Positions 56,657 to 64,000 of a stretch of DNA of 64,000 nucleotides are shown piece after piece. Each line of letters starts with the position of its first letter. Position 1 is the first letter of the stretch. The notes under the pieces were generated by a model that did no database searches, was not told the DNA's origin, and saw nothing but the letters and a program-made list of their open reading frames with translations. The stretch comes from Malachius bipustulatus (Eukaryota; Arthropoda; Insecta; Coleoptera; Melyridae), in assembly GCA_910589415.1 (NCBI GenBank), contig OU342634.1, forward strand, positions 19,341,144 through 19,405,143, in the 5' to 3' direction. The position numbers were made by a program, and so were the translations under genes.

Positions 56657-57960
56657 CTGCAAAGAGACCTATTACTCATACCACTTCTAGTCATTGCAGG
56701 AAATCTTACCTTGTTGTTCCTTATTATCTACATCACCATCGTCATTGTCTATACAAAGCGTTTGGTTTTTGAATGTCTCAACATTCTCAATTACGTGGCT
56801 ACTACTTATTCGCCTAGATCCCCTGCTTCGTCTCTTTTCTTTGAGATCACGCATCCTGCTGCTTTCTCGTCTTCTTCCACGCTCGTCAAGTTCACCAAAA
56901 CAACTCCTGGAACGAGACCACAACTGACGACTGCATCCAACAGCAGATGAAGCTTTTCTGCTATACTTCGCTGCTGGATCTGAAACGTCGCTCACGGATC
57001 CCGAAGTTGTGCTGTTTTGAGAGCCGGCTTCGTTGTCACTCTGTCTCAGTTGACTCCTCGACCCTCGCCGGCGTTTCTTTTTAGTTGGCTCCTTGCGACT
57101 CATTTTTGTTAGAACTTTTCGGAATGATTTCAAAGAGCTTGAGTTTACCATATATCTGTGGAGTTGCGAAATTAGGAATAATAATTGCAATGATATATTA
57201 TTATAGAATATCAATGTGAGATGACCTAGTCCAATTTGAGACGAAATATGTTTTACTACTACTGTATTCTTGTGGGTTCTTTCAAAATATAATAAGGGAC
57301 TGGAGGCATAACAGAACCAATAAAACTTGCCTCATCCAAACGTGTCCAGAAGATATTTATTAAATACAAGTAACTGAGCTGCACAACCGTATCTCTTCCA
57401 AGAAGATATGTCTCTCTTCAAGTATTGAATGAACATGTGTAATCCCAGTCGCATGTAATTTTACTCATATTTATATTATAGAGTGACGTAATAACCATTG
57501 AAAGGAACAGAAAAACTGGAAAACTCGCGCTCTCTCCTGCGCTGGCAGCTTTAATATGATCAAAACCCATATAATTGCTCGTTTTTTAAGCATTTCCTCT
57601 GATTCGGCATAAGACAACATACTTTAGACTGAAACGGCATGCCACATTCTGACAGAGAGAGCGTGAGCCTGACAGACAACAAAGCGTGAGCTTTCCAGTT
57701 CTGTGGTTGAATTTTATGCGTAATACTTACCGGCCCTTACAACGGCGAAGAAGATCGCTTTTGCAAGCGATGTCAAGGGCACGGCGAACATTTAGGGTCA
57801 CACTTCTGGTAATCGGGACTTCGATTTCCTTGGACAAGTTGTTGAGGAGGTGCTCTACGATGTTAGTTGGAGAACTTCCGCCTGCTTCTTGTAGCTTTAA
57901 GATCACGTTTAACACATAAGGCAAGTACCATTCTCTCTTCATCTTTTGCGGCTTCGCCAT
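56496..57960 (-). CDS. Linker-histone-like winged-helix basic protein, copy B
   Basis: Three minus-strand exons (57960-57731, 57155-56710, 56656-56496) join to 278 residues. The winged-helix region shares LP-VL-VI--LQE-GGS, N-LSK, PIT, VRRALD and GRYM with copy A. The tail has KKKRRRGSRS, SRQLWSRSRSCF, RGRRRESSRMRD, KRRSRGSRR, then an acidic DNDDGDVD patch. Intron positions and phases (2 and 1) equal those of copy A, so the pair arose by gene duplication. An ATG 24 bases upstream is in frame; MAKPQKM is preferred because it aligns with the copy A start and has GCG after ATG. A nuclear, DNA-binding role is inferred. Confidence 0.8.
56710..57155 (-). CDS. Copy B exon 2 (basic tail)
   Basis: The acceptor is CAACTCCACAG, followed by YMVNSSS. 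The donor is CAAG/GTAAGAT, phase 1, as in copy A. Confidence 0.82.
57731..57960 (-). CDS. Copy B exon 1 (winged-helix domain)
   Basis: 76 codons plus two bases. The donor is CG/GTAAGTA, identical in position to copy A (inside the Arg of GRYM). Confidence 0.82.
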
Positions 57961-58429
57961 AGTAGAATCACTAATTTTTGTCAATGTTGGGGTGATCGGT
58001 TGTTCAATTTTATAAAATTTTTTTCTACTGCATCAAAAAACACATGCTCTGTAAATTATAATCAGATTAAACAGAGTTGTAAAAACTATAAAGGATTAAG
58101 ACAGGCACCTAAAAAAATGTTATTTTTAAGCGTAAAATTTAAACCAGCCAAAATATTTAGACAGATAATACCTTCCGCAATAAATTTTAGAAAGACTGAC
58201 GCTAAATGACACAAAAATAATCAAATCGAATTACCTATTGTTTTTCCATAGTGATTAACGTCATGGGTTGTTGCTGAATAATAAACGATTTATATTTTTT
58301 GTTGAATTTTTTATCCCTGATACCGATAAAGCAAAAAATTAAAAATTCAACTCAATACACTAATTATATAATGATTTTTTTTGGGGTGTTGAATCCAAAT
58401 CTGTGGCTCAATTGCAAATAAATTTTCCA
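57961..58429. other. Upstream of copy B, nothing recognised
   Basis: AT-rich; presumably carries the copy B 5' UTR and promoter. Confidence 0.5.
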
Positions 58430-60260
58430 ACTCTGGCACCTAGAAAGACACCGCTACCTATATCCTACGCAGTCTGGCTTCAGGCAAAGCAGAAGTACAA
58501 CAGACATCCTTGTAGGTAGTTTTACACCTGACCTGACCTGACTCTACACTGTGGTTTTACAAAGAGCTGATACTTAAGACACTACAAGATTGCAATGTTA
58601 AAGGGAATACGCTTTCCTTCGTTAGGAACTTCTTCGCAGCAAGATGTTTTAGAGTTACGGGGAACTGCGTATAATCTGAGGTATGAGGTATTTAAACAAG
58701 AATCAGGCGTTCCTCAAGGGTCAGTTGTGAGTACCACACTCTTCAAAGCCGCTATTAGGAATTTATGCACCAACATAATCTGACCCTTAAAATATGTTTT
58801 GTATGCCGATGACCATCATAAAATTATATACTGTCGTGGAAGGAACAATGCGACCACATGTCACTTACTGCAAGAAGCCGTAAACCGCTTATGCGAGTGA
58901 CTGAGGCAAAGAAGCCGAAGAACGGCTAATCGCAATAATTGAAAAAATATATCCTCCAACAGATGCCACTACAGACGGTAAACCTAAGTAAAACATTGGG
59001 GATGCATGAGCTTTGATAGTACCTAGACTCGCCTAGAGACAGTTCATCTTGAAAACTAAAGCTGGCCTACAAAATAAATTTATAATTCTGAAAACTCTCT
59101 CCAACCACCATTGGAGTGCGGAAGAAGAAGTACTCCTCAGGACATATAGAGCGCTGATCCGATCCAAGGTAGATTATGGTTGCATGTCATACTCCTCCAC
59201 CAGCTAATCAGTTAAAAAGATCATTAATGCGCGGTTTACAATCATCAGGCAGGCACCGAGAATCAGATTAGGTCGCTTCAGGATGAGCCCAAACGAAAGT
59301 ATGGACATTAGAGGCTGATGAACAACCCTTGCGGATCAGACGACAGCAGCTGGCAATGACATAAGCAGCTAGAGTCTGAGACCTCCCATACCACCCCGTC
59401 TACAAACTTATGAATACTTCATAACAGATACGCTACAATCACACCACTCTCAGGCTCTCGAAGCAATGCTCTCCTTGCCCAATTTCCAAGGAATAGACTT
59501 AAGCACACTAAACTCAAGCAGAATCACACACCAGTAGCACCTCTCTAGAAGTTGAAGTTGCCAACTATTTATAACTTTGCAGATAAAAAAAAGAAATCTA
59601 ACCCCTCGTCGTCCCACAAGCTTTCAAATAAAAATTATCCTAGTAAGATACCAACTGTGAAAAATCGTCTGTTTAGCCGAAATCTGCTACACACGTCTCA
59701 AAAAGCTCCACTGGCGTTGGTTGTGATATCGCCGATGCCATGTATAACTCATAGCAAGACCACCGGAGGGTACCATTTGCACAGACTTGCTATCTTCAAT
59801 CGACTCCCTAAAGAATATCTACACGAATCACCCAATGGTACACCGCACTCTAAAAACATATAGGTAACAAGCTACCAGCCAAGGAACTTCAGCCACTTTC
59901 ATCTAGGTCCCGTCATATGTTGGGATACAGGGCAACAAGAAAGCTGACCAAATAGCGAAGAATGCTTCCACCTTAGCAACCCCGATTACTGAAATCCAAA
60001 TTTAAGGTGAGCTGCAGCTGACAATCAAACACAGTGAAGGAAGTCTAGGAAAGTCATCATCAGCTGCATATAGTAGTAGTCATATAGGCTACGAACTGAA
60101 CTCACGTCCCTAACCCGTTGCTACCTATTAAGAAAACTACATCAGGTAGGAACGACATCACCACAAGTTAGCTCTCAGTCTTCATGAAATAGTAAGTTCC
60201 CAGGACCAGCAACCGAAACTATTCAAATATCTAAGACATACATCTATCTCACCCTATACA
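58430..60260 (+). pseudogene. Decayed non-LTR retrotransposon (RT to RNase H)
   Basis: Plus-strand fragments in order: SGFRQSRSTT near 58475; a frame at 58595-58783 ending QESGVPQGSVVSTTLF (RT motif B region); LYADD near 58800; AEEEVLLRTYRALIRSKVDY near 59130 (linker after RT); and VPSYVGIQGNKKADQIAKNA near 59910 (last RNase H motif). Frameshifts and stops lie between them. It is a different subfamily from the element at 62 kb, with opposite orientation. Confidence 0.82.
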
Positions 60261-61952
60261 AAATGTTAATACAGCGAAAAAAAGTACACCTGTCAATGAC
60301 CTTAATCTGCCAAAATACGGTAATATTATGTAAAAAATATATATAAAACTGATTTTTTTAAATAATGGTCAAGAGATGGAAGATACTTTAGCAATTCCAG
60401 GTATCATTAATAATCAATCAATTATTCAACTGATTTGACGAAGGTTTGATGGAAAACACACGAAACTGTCAGTAGCGTCAAATAAATTTTTTATTGAATT
60501 ATCGGTGATGATCTGATTGAATTATTAAAGGAATAGTTTATAGATTAATGACCATCGGCACCAGCATTAATAATCTTTCCAAATCCAATACCTTTGCAAT
60601 GCTATAATACAGACACGAAAGCATTAGGAATTCCTCGAGCATACTCGGCTATCTGACCTCTGTATAAAGGTCAGGTTGGAAACATAAATCCATGCCACTT
60701 GTGCCTCTCATATTAGGACTAGAAATTCTTTGGCTGAGTGATAATCTTCCTCTCAGTGGGCAATAAAAATGTTAGCATACCAATAACGAAGAACTTTTCT
60801 GCTTGAATGATCCTCTACAACACCCTGTATATACGGTGTCCGCCATTTCGGGATCACCCTGTATATTGAAGACGACAGTTTCACTAAAATATCAACCTCT
60901 CAAATTATTACTTTCACTAGGTATTTCAATCACTTATTACAAAAGTAGAGAATCATATTCTTCTGATCGGTAATCAGCCATAATTCTAGGGAGAACTTTT
61001 TTGGAGACGTTTTTATTCGCATGTGCGAAGGTGAAAAAATAAATATTATATTAATGTTTCTACCTCGTCAATTTACAATCCGTTTATGTGCACCGGGTTG
61101 CCCCTATAAGCCTTGTTGGAGTGATAGACCAACGTGTCGCAGCAGCACGACTCCGCAATGATGGGGGCTTTTAGATATATGTATATACTAGAGGTACCCT
61201 GAGGCCGCAATATAAAGCGCGACGGCTGACTCCCCTCTGGATATACGTTCGTACTGTCCAGGACTTCATCATGCTGCTTTCTCTGATGCTTACAAGGAAG
61301 CGGAGACAAGGATTTTCCTGAACGAGAATATTAGATCCTCTGGCATGCCTGGAATGGAATAAACATATTTGCTATAAAGAGGCAATAGTAGATATTACCC
61401 CCGTATCTAAGCTTTATGGACGATAAATTAATTTATTGCAGGATTTTGAATTCCGTAAGTCTAAAAAAAAAACTTATTGGTTTTTAGGAAGTCGATAAAA
61501 TATAACAAGAAACGTAACTTAAATAATTAAACACAGCTATGACCGTCACGGCCGGGCACGCGAGAACCTTTCTGCATGACCTCAGCACAAACCCATCAGT
61601 AAGTTTAACCAGAGTGTAGCAAAAAATTTTTTTTCGTTTTTTAGTAGTAGTTGGGTGTGCAACATGGACGTGTGTACTGGTAGTTCGGAGGAAGAAAAAT
61701 GTTTATTGTAGCTTTGTTGTGTGTCTACGGACACAAACTGACGCTACGAGCTGGTGCTGGCCTTCTGTGCGCTACTCTATTTAACAACACGGGACACGGA
61801 TGCCTTCACTGTCAGATTTTGCTGGTTCCGTCCTGTGCGCGGTCTTTAATAAAACTATGATTCAAATAGTAATTATAGCTGTCAATAAAGAACCTGAAGT
61901 CATTTTTATTATTATTGCTTATCTCTATATAAAATTCAATCAGTAATAATAT
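60261..61952. other. Nothing recognised apart from facing element ends
   Basis: At about 60822-60862 the ends CACCCTG TATA CGGTGTCC and GATCACCCTG TATA lie side by side, remnants of CAGGGTG-type elements. A GC-richer patch at 61073-61320 has a 78-codon minus-strand ORF with no recognisable domain. Confidence 0.5.
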
Positions 61953-61982
61953 ACAGGTGTCCCACGACATGACTGCCATAGC
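61953..61982. repeat. Left end of a CAGGGTG-type element, interrupted
   Basis: TATACAGGTGTCCCACGACA resembles the terminus of the hairpin elements. It is cut off by the poly-T tract of the retrotransposon that follows, which appears to have inserted into it. Confidence 0.55.
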
Positions 61983-62003
61983 TTTTTTTTTTTTTTTTTT
62001 TTT
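61983..62003 (-). repeat. Poly(A) tail of the non-LTR element (poly-T on + strand)
   Basis: 21 T residues on the plus strand mark the 3' end of the minus-strand retrotransposon. Confidence 0.9.
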
Positions 62004-64000
62004 GAAAAAGGAGGGTAAATCCATTATGGATACCCATGCATTGGGTTATGTGGGAGTCCCACCCACTAAAAGCCCCTCCTTTCGAGGGCCGTCTTGGTCA
62101 CCGGAAGCACCTCAGCCTCATGGGCTTATTGTGCACCCCCTTTTGCTTCATGACACCCATTCCATCAGTCTGGTTCCCTGAACTAACTTGTGCAGCCCCG
62201 TTACTGAATGAGTTTCATATTCTTCCGGACGCATTTTTTGTTGTCCGTATATCTCCTGTCTTCTGCGATCCAGAGCCTCGCATTCACACAGTACATGTTT
62301 TGCTGTCTCCTGGGCCCTATTGCATTCTCGGCAACTTAGGTCTCCATTGAACAGTCCTATTTTATTTAAGTGTTCTTTTAGGGCAATATGTCCCGTTAGT
62401 AATCCCACTGTAATGCGTAACTGATTCCTGCTAAGTAATAGTAGTTCTTCAGTTGTCTTTTTTATGGGTCCTTTGATAAAGGCTTTCCCGTGTTGGTGTT
62501 TGGTCCTTTTGTCCCAATATATTTTGTGTTTTTCTTTGACCCATATATTAACCTGACCCCGTGCTGTACTTTTTGGTACTCCCAGGGCAGGTTCTGGGCC
62601 AATGTATTTAGCCGAGGATCCTCTTCTTGCTAGCTCGTCGGCTTTTTCATTGCCTGTGATTCCTCTATGTCCTGGCACCCACATCAAGGTTACCTTATTG
62701 CGTTCTGCCAGTGTTTCGAGATTCTCACGGCATTCCCACAGTAGTCTGGACGTTATCTTGGGGCTTTCTATAGCCCTCAGAACCGCCTGACTATCTGTTA
62801 ATATATTGATCCGTCTATTTTTGTAGGCCCTCTTATTGTTTATGCTCGCGCAGTGTAGCATAGCGTATATTTCCGATTGAAATACAGTTGCCCACTGCCC
62901 GAGAGATATGGTGTGTTGAGTATTGTCCAACTCATTGTATATGCCAGCTCCAGTTCCTTGGTCGGTCTTTGACCCGTCAATGTACCAGGTTGTTCCGACC
63001 AGCCTGTTGCTGTCTGTGGGCTCATTCCATTCCTCTCGATCTTTGATGCTCACCTCAAAGCTCTTGTGGAATTTGAATTTTGGAGCCATGTGGTCTGTGT
63101 TTGCATCTAGCAGGTCCACTTCCACATAGTTTTTTATTCTATTGTGTCCAAGTTCCGCATATTTGCCCCTTGGTTCTTCTTGCAGCCTTAGTCGTGCCAG
63201 TCTTGCCTCTCCCATTATCATTAGATGAAGTGGTGGGAGGTCTAGGAGGACTTCCATTGCTGCAGTTGAAGTAGTTTTCATTGCCCCCGTTATTCCAAGG
63301 CATGCGAGTCTTTGCACCTTGCTGAGCTTGTTTATCGCGGTATTTTGTTGCATTTTTGTCCACCATACCAGAGATGCATACAACAACATTGGTCTAATCA
63401 CTCTGGTGTACGCCCAGTATACCATATGTGGTTTTAATCCCCATGTTTTCCCATAAGTTCGTCTGACCATCATGAATGTGGTCTCCGCTCTTCTTTTAAT
63501 CCTGTCTATCTGTTGGTTCCAGGTGAGTTTTGAGTCTAAGATTACCCCAAGATATTTCACCTCTCCCGATATTTGTACGTTCCTGCCTCGAAGTTTTAGT
63601 GGTCCTAGGCCCACCAGTTTCCTTCGATTAGTAAACGCTATGATGGTTGATTTGGAGGGACTTATGTTCAGTCCCTCTTCGTTTGTCCATTTGGTTACAA
63701 CATTTAAAGCCCTTTGCATACAGGGCCTTATTGTGTCGTTAAATTTGCCTTGAATTAATATGACAAGGTCATCAGCATATCCTATGCTCTTGATTCCCTC
63801 TTGGTCCAGACGTTTCATTAGCTCGTCCATAACAAGGTTCCATATCAAGGGAGACAGTACGCCTCCTTGTGGACACCCCCTTGCTACCTGAGCCACCACA
63901 GTCTCCCCAAATAGGGATGTGCATACCAATCTGCTTTTCAACATGAAGTCTATCCACCTGCATATTGTTGCATTGATTCCTCTGTTCCTCAATGCATTGG
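62004..64000 (-). mobile_element. Non-LTR retrotransposon, 3' part, well preserved
   Basis: Minus-strand element with a 3' UTR (62004-62147), an open ORF to the window end, and a poly(A) tail. Its 5' part (endonuclease and RT N-terminus) lies outside. Its 3' UTR is repeated as the 72-bp insertion at 5714-5785. Confidence 0.92.
62148..64000 (-). CDS. Non-LTR ORF2, reverse transcriptase and RNase H (partial)
   Basis: At least 614 codons, open to the window edge. RT palm motifs are GCPQGGVLSPLIWNLVMDEL and GYADDLVIL, followed by the thumb region with LGVILDSKLTWNQQI. RNase H follows with its acidic residues intact: YIDGSK (D), QSEIYA (E), ILTDSQA (D), and VPGHRGITGNEKADELA. The C-terminus has a CRECNR...TAKHVLCEC cysteine-histidine cluster. 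The ending is MEWVS and TGA. RNase H after RT suggests an I, R1 or Jockey-group relative. The continuous frame suggests recent insertion. Confidence 0.93.
   Translation of the reverse strand, partial: NALRNRGINATICRWIDFMLKSRLVCTSLFGETVVAQVARGCPQGGVLSPLIWNLVMDELMKRLDQEGIKSIGYADDLVILIQGKFNDTIRPCMQRALNVVTKWTNEEGLNISPSKSTIIAFTNRRKLVGLGPLKLRGRNVQISGEVKYLGVILDSKLTWNQQIDRIKRRAETTFMMVRRTYGKTWGLKPHMVYWAYTRVIRPMLLYASLVWWTKMQQNTAINKLSKVQRLACLGITGAMKTTSTAAMEVLLDLPPLHLMIMGEARLARLRLQEEPRGKYAELGHNRIKNYVEVDLLDANTDHMAPKFKFHKSFEVSIKDREEWNEPTDSNRLVGTTWYIDGSKTDQGTGAGIYNELDNTQHTISLGQWATVFQSEIYAMLHCASINNKRAYKNRRINILTDSQAVLRAIESPKITSRLLWECRENLETLAERNKVTLMWVPGHRGITGNEKADELARRGSSAKYIGPEPALGVPKSTARGQVNIWVKEKHKIYWDKRTKHQHGKAFIKGPIKKTTEELLLLSRNQLRITVGLLTGHIALKEHLNKIGLFNGDLSCRECNRAQETAKHVLCECEALDRRRQEIYGQQKMRPEEYETHSVTGLHKLVQGTRLMEWVS

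Noticed and set aside
1..64000. CRISPR arrays, operons, tRNA or rRNA genes
   Set aside because: None seen. Repeats are palindromic or tandem transposon sequence without regular spacers, and no tRNA cloverleaf or rRNA segment was recognised by eye; a tRNA scan would be decisive.

Overview
The window is AT-rich, intron-containing, transposon-dense nuclear DNA from an insect. The evidence is spliced genes, an arylsulfatase B-type gene, Penelope, PIF/Harbinger and non-LTR elements, and scattered short TACCTA-type runs. I cannot name the species; a beetle or hemipteran would fit. There is no bacterial gene organisation.

Layout. (1) 1-18.35 kb, + strand: the six 3'-terminal exons of an arylsulfatase B-like gene whose 5' exons lie before the window. 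Its introns are filled by palindromic elements, a degraded non-LTR fragment, a 72-bp LINE tail and a roughly 640-bp tandem repeat. (2) 18.3-35.7 kb: no recognisable host gene. It holds a 685-bp Harbinger-type element, a half palindrome, degenerate repeats, a non-LTR RNase H fragment split by a 1,288-bp solo LTR, and a three-level nest (palindrome ends, then a Harbinger-like element with TAA duplications, then another palindrome). (3) 35.8-41.0 kb: a Penelope-like retroelement with an open RT plus GIY-YIG frame, enclosed by inverted repeats of about 0.9 kb. (4) 41-48.5 kb: palindromic elements and a truncated second copy of the Penelope 3' UTR. (5) 51.5-58.0 kb, - strand: two paralogous three-exon genes for small basic proteins with a linker-histone-like winged-helix domain and an Arg/Ser/Lys-rich tail. 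(6) 58.4-64 kb: a decayed + strand non-LTR element, then a well-preserved - strand non-LTR element with RT and RNase H that runs off the window end.

Two threads connect the window. First, at least ten elements share ends CAGGGTG...CACCCTG abutting TA on both sides; most are near-perfect hairpins. Four of them (1-844, 14272-15122, 34286-35162, 47266-48118) share one inner module but have different outer ends. Second, the coding content has unusual features: the sulfatase has Ser-Ser where the metal-binding Asp-Asn is expected, the Penelope 3' UTR carries a hammerhead-like motif kept in two copies, and the winged-helix pair keeps identical intron phases despite strong divergence.

All calls come from reading the sequence; no database search was run.
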